This document shows positions 12,073 to 22,159 of a stretch of 64,000 nucleotides of DNA, piece by piece. A model generated the notes under the pieces. It ran no database searches and was not told where the DNA came from. It saw nothing but the letters and a program-made list of their open reading frames with translations. The stretch comes from Coleophoma eucalyptorum (taxonomy: Eukaryota; Ascomycota; Leotiomycetes; Helotiales; Dermateaceae): positions 192,907-256,906 of the forward strand of contig JALRME010000038.1 in assembly GCA_026120035.1 (NCBI GenBank). The letters run 5' to 3'. The position numbers were made by a program, and so were the translations under genes. Numbering within the stretch: position 1 is the first letter of the stretch; the number at the start of each line of letters is the position of its first letter.

Positions 12073-13232
12073 ATGCCCGCAACTACAGCAGAGACCCTGT
12101 CTCTCGTTACCAGAAACGTTTCCGTCGCCCCTCTCGTTCTATTGTCTGCAGCAGATCACTATGGCCGCTCAGCGAAGGGCACGCGCAAACGAGTAGTTGG
12201 AGTTCTGCTTGGACAGAATGATGGAAAGAATGTTCGTGTATCAAACAGCTTCGCTGGTATGTGTGCATGGGAAGCTCTACGGATATAGGCAAATACTAAC
12301 TAGTCTTATAGTACCTTTCGAAGAGGACGACAAGGATCCCTCAGTATGGTTTCTGGATCACAATTACGTGGAGTCAATGAACGACATGTTTAAGAAGATC
12401 AATGCCCGAGAGAAGCTGATAGGCTGGTATCACTCAGGACCAAAGTTGAGAGCGTCAGATTTGGAGATCAACGAGTTGTTCAAGCGATACACACCTAACC
12501 CATTACTCGTTATCATCGATGTTCAACCAAAGGAGGCTGGCGTACCAACAGATGCATACTTTGCAGTAGAGGAGATCAAGGATGTAAGACATCATGGGCT
12601 CCCATAAAGGCTAAATACTGACTTTGTGTGTTCAGGACGGAACCACCACATCTAAAACCTTCGTCCACACGCCATCGATCATCGAAGCTGAGGAAGCCGA
12701 GGAGATTGGAGTAGAGCATCTACTGAGGGACATCCGAGACGTAGCGGTTGGAACATTGTCAACACGGATCACATCACAATTACAATCTTTGCAGGGACTA
12801 CATCTGCGATTACGAGACATCGGGCAATATCTACAAAAGGTCATGGATGGCACTCTCCCAATCAACCATGCTATCCTAGGCAATCTTCAAGACGTATTCA
12901 ACCTCCTCCCCAATCTATCCACGCCCAAGGCCTCTTCTCAGATGTCAAACGGCGTCGATGGCCCTGAGAAGGCAAACAGCGAGTTGGCTCATGCCATGAG
13001 TATCAAAACCAATGACCAGCTGATGGCCATTTACTTGAGCAGTTTGATTAGAGCCATCACAGCATTCCACGATCTTATTGAGAACAAGATCCAGAATAGG
13101 CAGCAACAGGAGGAGAAGGATGCAAAGAAGGATGAGGCGAAAGATGACAAGAAGGCAAATGGTACTAATGGTGTGAATGGAGAGGCTAAGGAAGGGGACA
13201 AGGAGAAGGAGGATAAGGACAAAAAGAAGTGA
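12073..13232 (+). CDS. RPN8: 26S proteasome lid subunit Rpn8 (MPN- domain)
   Basis: Non-catalytic MPN partner of the deubiquitinase Rpn11 in the proteasome lid. Exons 12073-12256, 12312-12583 and 12636-13232 give 350 aa. The MPN domain fills the first 150 residues ([24 protein letters not shown]). The metal-binding JAMM motif is degenerate: GWYHSGPKL has Gly where the second His would be, as expected for Rpn8. The C-terminal half has the lid helical region ([16 protein letters not shown]). It ends in a Lys/Glu/Asp-rich KEKE-type tail (EKEDKDKKK), a common feature of proteasome subunits. Splices are canonical and in phase. Confidence 0.96.
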
Positions 13233-13450
13233 TGGGGACATTGATGGCGTTTAATTCCTCTGGAGTTCACGGGCATGAGAACGGTATGGCATTTTTCAGA
13301 TATGAACGGGGAATATGCCATTGTATCATAAATCGCGTAGTCTGCTAGAATTGCAGCAACGCAAGTGTGTCATCAATTACGATAATCTCGCAAATGCTTG
13401 ACTGGTATGCCTTTCCTTATGTATTCCCGGCCTTATTTTCAGCCTAATCC

Positions 13451-14176
13451 TCAAGTTTCGGCCCCAACACCAGCCATCCCATCCCTGCTTACCTCCCTAA
13501 CTGTGACATACGAACCAAGAACAGCATCCCATTTCTCTCCTAGCAGGCACGCCAGAAGGTGCTTACAGCAAGGCATCTCCTCGCCGCCAGTATCAAGACC
13601 CACGCCGCCAAACTGCCAAAACTCGTTTCCAGCCATCTCTACATCCTCATCCTCTCCCAAGACGCAAGGCCGGAATAGCCTAGCAGAAGCCGGGAATACA
13701 GAAAACGTGAATGCAGCACAGCTGCAGTTCCATGCATCTAGTCGGACGGTATAGATCGGCGTTGAAGTAGAAGTGGTTTGATTGAAGCGTGATCTGGGCT
13801 GCTGCGCAGATCGGACTTGATACACAATATTCCTCTGTACCTCGAGAGCTGGAGCAGCAGGAGAGGAACTGATCGGTGCTTCCGGTGGCAGCACCACTAT
13901 TGCATTCTCTAAGCCTTCCGGCGCATTCTCTTCAACTTGTACCAGGCGTGTCACGAGACCGCGGTCGAGAAGATCCAGGGCTGGGAGGAAGATGTTGTTG
14001 GGGAAGACGACATGGAGGGTGGAGAGGAGGGCTCGATGTGCTGGTGTGAGGCCTTTGAGAGGATTGCTGGTTCCTGAGTCTGGGTTGGTTGTGGTTGTGG
14101 TTGTTGGCGCTGGGATGGCGGAGATGTCGTTGATCAGGGAGGTCAGGAAGGCTCGTGGCGTGGGCAGTTCTGACAT
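13451..14176 (-). CDS. SWIM zinc-finger protein (possible Sws1/Shu2-like)
   Basis: Single-exon gene of 241 aa with a clear ATG at 14176. A SWIM motif, C-x-C-x(n)-C-x-H, is formed by WNCSC (Cys151, Cys153) and CCKH (Cys204, His206). The N-terminal 100 residues hold a Thr run and a hydrophobic helical stretch (LSTLHVVFPNNIFLPALDLL). Fungal SWIM proteins of this size with the motif near the C terminus are often Sws1/Shu2 homologues, which promote Rad51-dependent recombination in the Shu complex. That assignment is inference. The motif itself is directly visible. The spacer between the two metal-binding halves is long and acidic. Confidence 0.8.
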   Translation of the reverse strand: MSELPTPRAFLTSLINDISAIPAPTTTTTTNPDSGTSNPLKGLTPAHRALLSTLHVVFPNNIFLPALDLLDRGLVTRLVQVEENAPEGLENAIVVLPPEAPISSSPAAPALEVQRNIVYQVRSAQQPRSRFNQTTSTSTPIYTVRLDAWNCSCAAFTFSVFPASARLFRPCVLGEDEDVEMAGNEFWQFGGVGLDTGGEEMPCCKHLLACLLGEKWDAVLGSYVTVREVSRDGMAGVGAET

Positions 14177-15966
14177 GCTGGGCTGCCTATCCGGCTCTTC
14201 GCTACAGACCTTCTCCGATGACTCGTATTGTCACATTTCTAGATCATGTGAAGATATTCCTTTCATATAGTGGTATGCTCGGCCATTATACTGTGTAACT
14301 GCCTCCGCCGCGTCTTTTCAGGAAGTACACTATGAGTGAGGTACTTTGGTAAGACTAGGTCTTGTTGTTGAGAATGATCTTTGATCTGAAAGATATGCAC
14401 GTCCTTGGGGATGTTCTGTGTTGCTTCTTGATTCTAGACTTAAGTCTCTCGGGTATGATGTTAATGGATAGGACGGACATGCCTCCGGTGCATCCTTGAA
14501 CTTCACTGCCTAGTCGGCTCGCTAAGGGCACTTATATGCTCTGCACCGGTGAATACAAGTTCCATTGCCTCGATCTAGGCTCCAAAGCACTAAAATGCAT
14601 TGCTTTGTGCCTAGAAGATGCTATTGTTCGTTGGAAACTCGTAAACGGATTCGAGAGGTAGGTAGATAGCGCCCCATTTTGGCAGCCTGGAAACAATCAC
14701 ATGACTGAACAAACACAAAGCAAACACAGAGGCGCTAGTTCTGACACTAGCACCTCCTCCCATCTATAAATCTCACCCTATCCCCGCGTTTCCCTTCTTC
14801 TTCTTCTTTTCCTCTTCATACTTACCTTATCGCGCTCGAAGCAGATCAAGAATTGCTTTGCGCAAGACACGAAACCTCCATTGCACGTCGGAGAGTTGAG
14901 AGTCTTTGAAAATCCTGCGGGGTTTTCTGTGGTGGAATTTTTGATTGCACTCTCTTAGGAGTTCTGGATTTTCATTGGGTTTCTTGTGCATTTGTTGCCA
15001 GGGCTTGAAGAAGATGTTTTGCTGAATTTGTCTGGGATTATTCGGGTTCCATTTTCACTTTCACTTTGGCTCGGAAGATTGACTGCTGGTTGCGTGCTAT
15101 GTTGCTTGTCATTGAGTCTAGACACGATCTTCGTTTGGAAAGTTCTGGCTTGGTCAGACTCCCTTTAGGCACCGAGAATAGAGGCAGGTTATAGTGATAT
15201 TTATACTATTAAGAATTCTTGAAAATTTACTATCCACATCCTTTAGGTCCGCAAATGAATGAGTAATGAATGACCTTCATCCGAATCGTCCTATGAGAGC
15301 AGTGGAGACAGGGCGACATTTCAGCTACAGCCGACAATTCATATGTATCTGATGACAGAAGTATGCTCCAGATGTAGAATGTGAGGGTTTGAGCGCCACG
15401 ACAACTTGGCTGGTCCATTAAACTATTACCAGTACGTAAAAATCAACGAGCAGGAGAGAGACTGGGTCGCTGGGACTAGTTTGCTTATCCAGATCAGACA
15501 AACAGCTTAGAGGAGCACAATTAAAATGGCTCCTTCTTAAAAGTTCTGCATTAAAAGCAGTCAATCCCATGGGATAACGTTATGAGTGTAGCTGTTACTG
15601 AAGGTGATGTCGAGTGTCGAGTTATAGATGTCGCCTCTCAAGTCAATCTAATGATTGAAGACCAAACTCCTGAAAACTAAGCTTCTATGCAAGAAAACAA
15701 CACCTCATGGGTTTCTCTGCCAAAGACATTGATTCTTCCTAGACTTAGGAGATTTGTGAAATGTGGAAGCTTAGTTCAACCCGTCGGCTATCGCTTCCGT
15801 CGTAGGCAAGCTGCTCGCGAAAGTGGGCAGTAAATCTTGAAGCTTAGGCCTTCATTCAATATGCATCAATTCCACACAAAGCGTCTTTGATATCTCATAC
15901 ATTAAGCCCTTCCATGGGAGATCTAAAATCGAATTGCAGTGCCTGATATACTGTGAAGAAGAGTAA
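14177..15966. other. 1.8 kb without a supported gene; promoter-like segment
   Basis: Around 14750-14830 there is a TATAAA followed by a strongly pyrimidine-rich tract, which is the usual look of a fungal core promoter and leader. The downstream 350 bp has only very short ATG frames, for example an ATG directly followed by TGA two codons later. It could be a noncoding transcript, a decayed gene or a long leader. I see no supported protein. Confidence 0.4.
14765..14770 (+). promoter_or_regulatory. TATA box, candidate
   Basis: TATAAA followed within 30 bp by a run of CTT repeats and other pyrimidines. No convincing coding frame lies downstream. Confidence 0.3.
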
Positions 15967-16971
15967 ATGAAACAAGAAATGACATCGATCAGAAAAGCCT
16001 ACTATGACAGTCCCGATGGGCAGATCCATTACCGATATCTCCATAGCAGCGAGGAGCAGGAGCAGGGAGACATCAAGAAAGCGCCCATTCTCTTACTTCA
16101 CATGTCAGCAGCAAGCTCATTGTATTTCGAGCCTCTGATGCACTGTCTCGCCGGGTTGGGTCACGATTGCTATGCACCAGACATGCCCGGGTAACCTCCA
16201 CCACTCTCTAACCCGCCTCACTCTCTTCAAGCCGTTCATTCACTTACCAAAAGAAACCCGTAGGTTCGGCCGATCGTATGATCCCGAAGGCCAACCAGCA
16301 AACACGCGCTTCTACGTCGACATATTCATGCTCCTCGCTAAGCAGCATGGATGGAAGCACTTCCACATCGTGGGCCACCACACCGGCGCCAGCCTGGGCA
16401 TTGAAATGGCCGCAGAGTATCCATCGCAAGTCCTGAGCCTGTGTGTCGTTGGCCCAGCGCTTTTGTTCGCGCACGAGCAGAGGGCAATGGCCGACGCGCT
16501 TGTCATTGCTCCTGAGACATATCCCGTGCATGACGGCTCGCACCTGATCAAGAAGTGGGATCGCTTGCTAAAGTATCCTGGGTTCGACGTGGACGTGCTG
16601 CATGAGCAGGTCTTGGATCAGATCCGCGCCTGGCAGGGCAGGAGGCAGGTGTATACGTGCAATTTTGCGCAGGATATTATGGGCTTTTTGGAGAGGGTAC
16701 AGTGTGCTGTTTTGGCGATGAGCGCGAGGGAGAGTATGTTGTTTGAGTATTTGGATAGAGTTAAGGATGTTGTAAGTTTATCCATTTCTGTCGTAGATAT
16801 AGTAGACGGATGACGGGTGACAAGTGGGGACCATACTGACTTGTGATGTAGAAACCAGATGCAAAATGTGTTGCTGTAGGAGGTGCAGAGTTCGAGGTCC
16901 TTTTAGACGTTGATGGTGTGTACCAAGCATACAAACACTTCTTGGACAATGCCTCAAATGCAAAGGACTGA
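15967..16971 (+). CDS. Alpha/beta-hydrolase fold protein, catalytic residues altered
   Basis: Exons 15967-16190, 16264-16771 and 16852-16971 encode 283 aa. The fold is clear: LLLHMSAAS (strand plus oxyanion loop), then YAPDMPGFGRS, then the nucleophile-elbow stretch HIVGHHTGASLG. At the elbow the expected G-x-Ser-x-G reads G112-H-H114-T-G116, so His sits where Ser, Asp or Cys is normal. The C-terminal region that usually supplies the catalytic His (G-G-x-H) reads GGAEFE. The protein may therefore be a pseudoenzyme, or use a different chemistry. Related GHHTG proteins occur in fungi and bacteria, usually annotated only as hydrolases. An in-frame second ATG at 15979 is an alternative start. It ends 139 bp from RAD17, tail-to-tail. 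Confidence 0.85.
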
Positions 16972-17110
16972 TCTCTATTTTGAAAGGTTATTTATTACTT
17001 TATATCCGCATCATTCCAGCTATATTCAGCTCAACCAGACGCCATGCCATATCTTCGTATTTGTACATGCTGGTAGAAGGCTATCCCAGATGCCATGATT
17101 CGTAGCACCA

Positions 17111-19810
17111 TCAATCATCCTCAATGTCATCGTCACTCAATACTAACTTTTGCTCCTGTGGTAGCAATGGCAAAGTATTGGCCGTGCCTCTTCCTCTGAT
17201 TACGAGGCCCTTTTTATTTTTTGGAGATGATCCTTCCACAGGTTTATCAGTCGCCCATTCTTCACCAGCTGCACCATCATCCCCATCATCGGAGGCATCA
17301 TCTGAGGGTCCTCCTATACCAGAAAACGTTGTGACCTTCTCCATGTCGCGAATGGCGAATGTCGACGTGGATCCTTTCTTTGCTCTGGCAATCTGGACCA
17401 TGTATGGGAGTCGCTCAAGCAACATTTCTTTTCTTGCAGAAGTGCCTACCGATAGTAGCGGGCTGGCATCTGAATCCTTATGTGATGTCTTTGGAGCAGA
17501 AGTATTTCGATGTTTCCAAGACTCTACAGTCCCTGTGCTTGGCTTTGCAAATGCTGCAGCACCAGATGTGATAGTTCCAAAGGTCGTGTCCTCACCTTTC
17601 ATCATCCGTGTAACCCAAAGGTCAATTGTGCTTTCGATCTCCTCTTTCATCCTCCATAACTTCAAGCCAGTCGGATAGAACATTTTAAATGCATCTCCAC
17701 CTCGACCCGTACGTAGCCCGGCAGCAGCCGGGGCCTTTCTCTTCACGGGATATGGCAAAGAGAAAAGGATGCCTCTCACGGCTATCTGAAAGCTAAGTTC
17801 ATCTTGCCTAAGTATGTCTCCACCTGATCCTCGACCACCTGTGCCACCTCCGAATCCTGTTGAGTTAAAAGAGCCATCCCATGATGGACAGAGAAGATCG
17901 CTATCAGACAAGGCATTAATGCATCCATTTACATGATCCAAGGAGGAGAATTCATAGGAGTTCGGCGGGGCATCGCAAGACAGGATATAGTTTTCATGTA
18001 AAGCAGCAACGAAAGTCTGAGTGTCCGTGCCTGTCTCATCAATAAGTTCATCCACAGCAACTTGAGATCTTCTCGGCCGAGCATGTATAGACATAAAATC
18101 TGGCAGAGTCTCAACATCTAGGTCAGCAAGCCGAGCAGGCAATACCTCCTCTCGTTTGTTGTACACAACTTTGCCCACTGCATGAAAAATCCCCAGACTA
18201 GCTTCACGTCGTGTAATCAACTCCAAAGACTCCTCCTCCATCTTTGTCAAAGGTACTCCCTCTTTGCTAGATTTCTTTCCTTTTGCAAATGTAACTTTGG
18301 AGCCCCAGTCTCCATCTGTGTCTCCTCTCAAGCAAAGAAACTCAAGAGAGCCAATGGCACTTCTGATATCTCCAATTTCACCGAGTCGCTTTAAAACAAG
18401 AGGACCTGGCGTTTTCCGTCTCCCAGACTTTCGAGACTCTTTCTGTACAACAATCTCCAGTGCCTTTGCCAAAAGTGTGGGTGCAATGGCATTAAACTCA
18501 ATACAAAAGACTCCTGGATGTTGAAGAATTTCAGGACCCAGTAAGCGATGTGCAGTAAAGCTATCAGCAGATGCCGACGTAGTAGTCAGTAAAGTCTCAG
18601 AGACAATCATCACCACAGGTGTGATGGATTCCTCTTTATGATTGTTATTGTACATGACAGAAAGCGGAGGAGTATTTGCTGCGAGGTATTGGATGATCGT
18701 GGAACGAAAAGACTGTAAGGCCGTGGACGAGCGAGTAAATGTATTGGGAAACTCTTCTACCAGTATTAGATGCTTCCTACCATTCGTAGCTTTCGACTCA
18801 GTTTTCGTTGGTCTTTCTCCATCACCGGAAGACAAGTCCAATTGCCCAAATTTCCCTCCACGACCCATGAACTCCTCGAATTGTGCGGTCATGGATTGGA
18901 ACCCATCAGCGGTAGCTACAGAGCCGACGGGGTTGCGCCATTCCAGTATATCGCAATCCATGGCTTTAGCCAATAGCTGAATAGTTGTGGTCTTGCCTGT
19001 TCCTGCAGCACCTTTCAGTAAAAGTAGTCTCTGCCTCATTCGGCCTCCCATGACTGCTTCAAGCCATCCTCTGACATCTGCCACTTTCTTCTTGTGCACA
19101 GCCAATTCCTCAAGATTAGCGGGCGCAAATCTCTCAGCCCACGGTCTGAGGTCATCTTCCCTCTTTTTCTCTTCTATGCCCGATTTCCTGAGGAATTTCT
19201 GGCTCGAGCTTGGCGCATCGCCATCTCCATTCTTCAAGGTCCCTATTCCATTGGCACGCTTTCGAACTGCTCTCCCAATAAAGCTGGTATTCTCAGTCTT
19301 GCGTTCTCCAACATCGTCATCATCACCATCTGAAATACCATCCGTAAGCTCATCTGCAGTGGAACTCAAGGCGCCCGGCGGTTTGGCGGCAGCCTTACTC
19401 TCAATTTCGACGGCCTGTTGTCTTTGGGCTTGCTTGGTGAAAAAGGTGAATATATCGCCACTCTTCCCTTTCTCGCTCCCGTCGAGTTTAGTTTTGCTTT
19501 TTCTCTTCTCTGGGCTGCTGCTGGCACTCTTGGTACCAGCCTTTGAGCTTCGACCAGTGGGCAGGTATATCGGTGCGGCATTATGGGGATGATTCGCAGT
19601 CTTAGCTCGAGGTTGCGCTTTCGTGGTAGTCGTTGGAGCACTTCCTTTTGACGGCCCCGAAGCATTGCTCGTTTTCCGAGGAGGGGAAGAAGAAATGAGA
19701 TCATTCAGTAGAGCTTTGGATTTATTGGCAGGCTTTTCCTCGTACTCGCTGTCAGACCCAGAAGCAGAGGATTCGACATTTCTCTTTCGACGCTTCGCTG
19801 GAGGTGCCAT
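17111..19810 (-). CDS. RAD17: Rad17/Rad24 DNA-damage checkpoint clamp loader
   Basis: Loads the 9-1-1 clamp at damaged DNA together with Rfc2-5. Intronless, 899 aa, counting from the ATG at 19810. The frame stays open another 156 bases upstream but only with a TTG. The N-terminal 220 residues are basic and low-complexity. They include DIFTFFTKQAQRQQ (about residues 119-132), which resembles a PIP-box-like element. The AAA+ core starts with LRPWAERFAPANLEELAVHK. Walker A is GAAGTGKT at about 267-274 and the Walker B region reads LVEEFPNTF, the Rad17-type variant. The protein ends in the acidic LSDDDIEDD, resembling the conserved C-terminal tail of Rad17 proteins. Pezizomycotina members are usually of similar size. 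Confidence 0.95.
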   Translation of the reverse strand: MAPPAKRRKRNVESSASGSDSEYEEKPANKSKALLNDLISSSPPRKTSNASGPSKGSAPTTTTKAQPRAKTANHPHNAAPIYLPTGRSSKAGTKSASSSPEKRKSKTKLDGSEKGKSGDIFTFFTKQAQRQQAVEIESKAAAKPPGALSSTADELTDGISDGDDDDVGERKTENTSFIGRAVRKRANGIGTLKNGDGDAPSSSQKFLRKSGIEEKKREDDLRPWAERFAPANLEELAVHKKKVADVRGWLEAVMGGRMRQRLLLLKGAAGTGKTTTIQLLAKAMDCDILEWRNPVGSVATADGFQSMTAQFEEFMGRGGKFGQLDLSSGDGERPTKTESKATNGRKHLILVEEFPNTFTRSSTALQSFRSTIIQYLAANTPPLSVMYNNNHKEESITPVVMIVSETLLTTTSASADSFTAHRLLGPEILQHPGVFCIEFNAIAPTLLAKALEIVVQKESRKSGRRKTPGPLVLKRLGEIGDIRSAIGSLEFLCLRGDTDGDWGSKVTFAKGKKSSKEGVPLTKMEEESLELITRREASLGIFHAVGKVVYNKREEVLPARLADLDVETLPDFMSIHARPRRSQVAVDELIDETGTDTQTFVAALHENYILSCDAPPNSYEFSSLDHVNGCINALSDSDLLCPSWDGSFNSTGFGGGTGGRGSGGDILRQDELSFQIAVRGILFSLPYPVKRKAPAAAGLRTGRGGDAFKMFYPTGLKLWRMKEEIESTIDLWVTRMMKGEDTTFGTITSGAAAFAKPSTGTVESWKHRNTSAPKTSHKDSDASPLLSVGTSARKEMLLERLPYMVQIARAKKGSTSTFAIRDMEKVTTFSGIGGPSDDASDDGDDGAAGEEWATDKPVEGSSPKNKKGLVIRGRGTANTLPLLPQEQKLVLSDDDIEDD

Positions 19811-20399
19811 GCCGCATGTTAGACTGTGCTGAGGAACTACATGGGGGTTTGCACGGCGGAACAATGATCTTTGTACATGGGAAGTCGTCGATATTGCTAC
19901 AGCCTTGTTTGGCTGCGAGGCTATGGGCACAGCCGTACGTGATTGGATGAACCATCCTTCATGCAATTTCCTGAGTAGCTTTTGTAACAGTTTGCTTTGA
20001 GTGACAATGTAATGAAATTGTTTCTTTAGATTTTCTCTCTTATACAGGCTTCAATATAATGGACCATGTAAGGTGACAGGTTCAATGTTCTGAATTTTGC
20101 GATTGACAGATGTCGGACGCGAGGCGTGCAGTTAATTGTACATACAAACGGCCATCACTACAACGAGAACTAACAACGGCGAAGTCAAGTCCCGAACTCT
20201 GACTTTCCAATTATCCTAAAATTATTTTCCGACTTCTAATAAATCTTAGTATTCACGAGCAAGTAGTGTAGTCTTTTATTCTGTTCCCTTCGGCTTTTCC
20301 CAATATTCTTGCCTTGTCCATCGTTTCCAATAACCAGACCAACGGAATGGCCGAAGTCAAGTCTTGAAATTCCAACTTTTCCACATTCACAAAGCATTT
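19811..20399. other. AT-rich intergenic region with a diverged direct repeat
   Basis: Contains the RAD17 promoter at its left end and the 3' flank of the F-box-like gene at its right end. Two similar segments starting with GAAGTCAAGTC (about 20179 and 20353) are followed by loosely related pyrimidine-rich sequence. No gene seen. Confidence 0.5.
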
Positions 20400-21608
20400 T
20401 TAACGCCCGCCAAAAGGCCTTAAGGCTGGCGAGAAAATGGTGAGATCTGCCGATTCCGTCTTCCTTAATTCAGCGATGTATTCCTGTCTTGCGAAAATTG
20501 CATACTCCATGCTTAGCATAGTGCCAAGTTGGGAGAGTTGCGATATCCTCTTGATGGCCATGCGTATCGTATCAAGTTTCCGAAGTTCTTCATCTGGGGT
20601 TAAGCGTCGCCACCAAGGCGTCGTCACATCTTGATGGAAGACGACTGAATTGGCATCCAATTTGAGGACACCCAAGCGGAATGCTGCTGTCATATTTGCC
20701 ATAACTTCCCAAAGTGTCTCCTTTTCGAGGTACAATCCTTGAACCGCATATGCCTCCGTACCTTGTCTTTCATCCCAGCCAAGTGGTAGCAATAAACCCT
20801 TTCTTCGGAGTAAATCGTTATGAGTGAGTTTGAATTCTTTCCATCGATGAGCCGCAGAGTCTTGCCAAGTGGATGTGGAGGCCAGAAGCCTTCGACCGCG
20901 AGATAGACAAGTGCGACAATGCGTAAGTTGGTGAATGTCATCCCACACTCCAGGCAGCCATGCTTGGTAAAGAAATCTGGTAAGGTGCGCCTTTAAAGCC
21001 TCCTGGGCATTTATAAGAGTTGGGGCAGCCTCTGCGAGTGGCTGCATGAAGTGATGGGATAGGTATAAATAATGCCCTGGTTTGTATTGCTGCCGAACAG
21101 GGAATCGATGGTGCCGATGCATCGAGGCAAACGAGTAGATATCCATGGCAGCAATCCTTCCTTGCCGGTCGGGAGAGACAGGCTCTCCAGAAAACCCCAA
21201 GCTTGCCATGTCAATGTCGAATTGACTCGTACGTTGGACAGGAGAGTTTCCCCCGACAGGAAAAGTACCTGTATATAATAAATTCAAACGTGATGTGAGT
21301 TTATTGAACCATTGATTGTAATGATGCGGTAGATATCTCAGATAAAGCTGTTTGAGATGTGGAAATGCTGTATCGAGTATTCTTATTGCCTCGTGAATTT
21401 CGAGATGCTGAAGGATCAAAAGCTGGGTCTCTGTTGGAAGCATAGCGCTGAGACGACATTTCATGAGATTATTTGCGTCCATGATGTTGGCCTGATGCAT
21501 CCTTGTGGGCGTGGTTGACTTTCCATCTATCTGTCCCTGATGGATTTGTATCAGTGGTACATGTAGCGGGCATGTTCCACGACTCTCGGTCGACATAGTA
21601 GAGGGCAT
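20400..21608 (-). CDS. F-box-like hypothetical protein
   Basis: Single-exon frame of 402 aa with an ATG at 21608. Residues about 55-95 (MLPTETQLLILQHLEIHEA, then TAFPHLKQLYLRYL) have the Leu-Pro start and spacing of a degenerate F-box. The rest is a helical region rich in Trp, Arg and Leu with one Cys pair (THCRTCLSRGRRLL). Such proteins are frequent in filamentous ascomycetes and could act as SCF substrate adaptors, but nothing here shows a substrate. The start is uncertain: in-frame Met codons at positions 5, 37 and 44 are alternatives, and the last of these is nearest the F-box. Confidence 0.75.
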   Translation of the reverse strand: MPSTMSTESRGTCPLHVPLIQIHQGQIDGKSTTPTRMHQANIMDANNLMKCRLSAMLPTETQLLILQHLEIHEAIRILDTAFPHLKQLYLRYLPHHYNQWFNKLTSRLNLLYTGTFPVGGNSPVQRTSQFDIDMASLGFSGEPVSPDRQGRIAAMDIYSFASMHRHHRFPVRQQYKPGHYLYLSHHFMQPLAEAAPTLINAQEALKAHLTRFLYQAWLPGVWDDIHQLTHCRTCLSRGRRLLASTSTWQDSAAHRWKEFKLTHNDLLRRKGLLLPLGWDERQGTEAYAVQGLYLEKETLWEVMANMTAAFRLGVLKLDANSVVFHQDVTTPWWRRLTPDEELRKLDTIRMAIKRISQLSQLGTMLSMEYAIFARQEYIAELRKTESADLTIFSPALRPFGGR

Positions 21609-22159
21609 TGGGGTTGAGACTATTGTTGGCTATGCGATTCTTGAATTAAAATAAATCGAGAGTGGTTAACAAAAATAGCAATAAAAGACACTTATAAAAG
21701 GCAAACCTGCTCATATAGGGGAAGAGTTTTAGGCCAAACTTTAATGCATGAGCATCGAACCGGTTCGGACCACAATATCAACTAGACAAGCTACTGTCTA
21801 GTGAGTGCCAGCAGTCCATACTTACATCCGTACTAAGGGTTGTATTCATCTGGCCGGGCCACCTACTTGGGCCATCCCTAAGGTTGAAGACTGATAGAGC
21901 TAGGCAAATGGAACAAATTACAGGCTTTCCCCAGTCTCTCTCGCTGACCGTTCTGGACTGGAGACAATCGACAGGAACGTTTAAGTGATTTTGATAGCAG
22001 TATGGTAAAGTAATCTGGGTATATATCCTTCCAGTTAAAAATGTACAAGAATTTTTTCTTTCTAGCAAGATGTAGATTTCTCTGTCTACACTGCCGAATA
22101 TGGAATCTGCCGCCAAAGCATAGGCCGCATAAATTTACAGTCGTGTTACACGGAGGTCT
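21609..22159. other. AT-rich intergenic region
   Basis: Between the F-box-like gene start and the HEM13 stop. It holds the promoter of the former and the 3' end of the latter. No other feature seen. Confidence 0.55.

Noticed and set aside
14986..15168. 60-codon hydrophobic frame
   Set aside because: Begins with a non-ATG codon, and the region looks like leader sequence.
19811..19966. 52-codon N-terminal extension of RAD17
   Set aside because: Only a TTG could start it. The ATG at 19810 gives the basic N terminus usual for the family.
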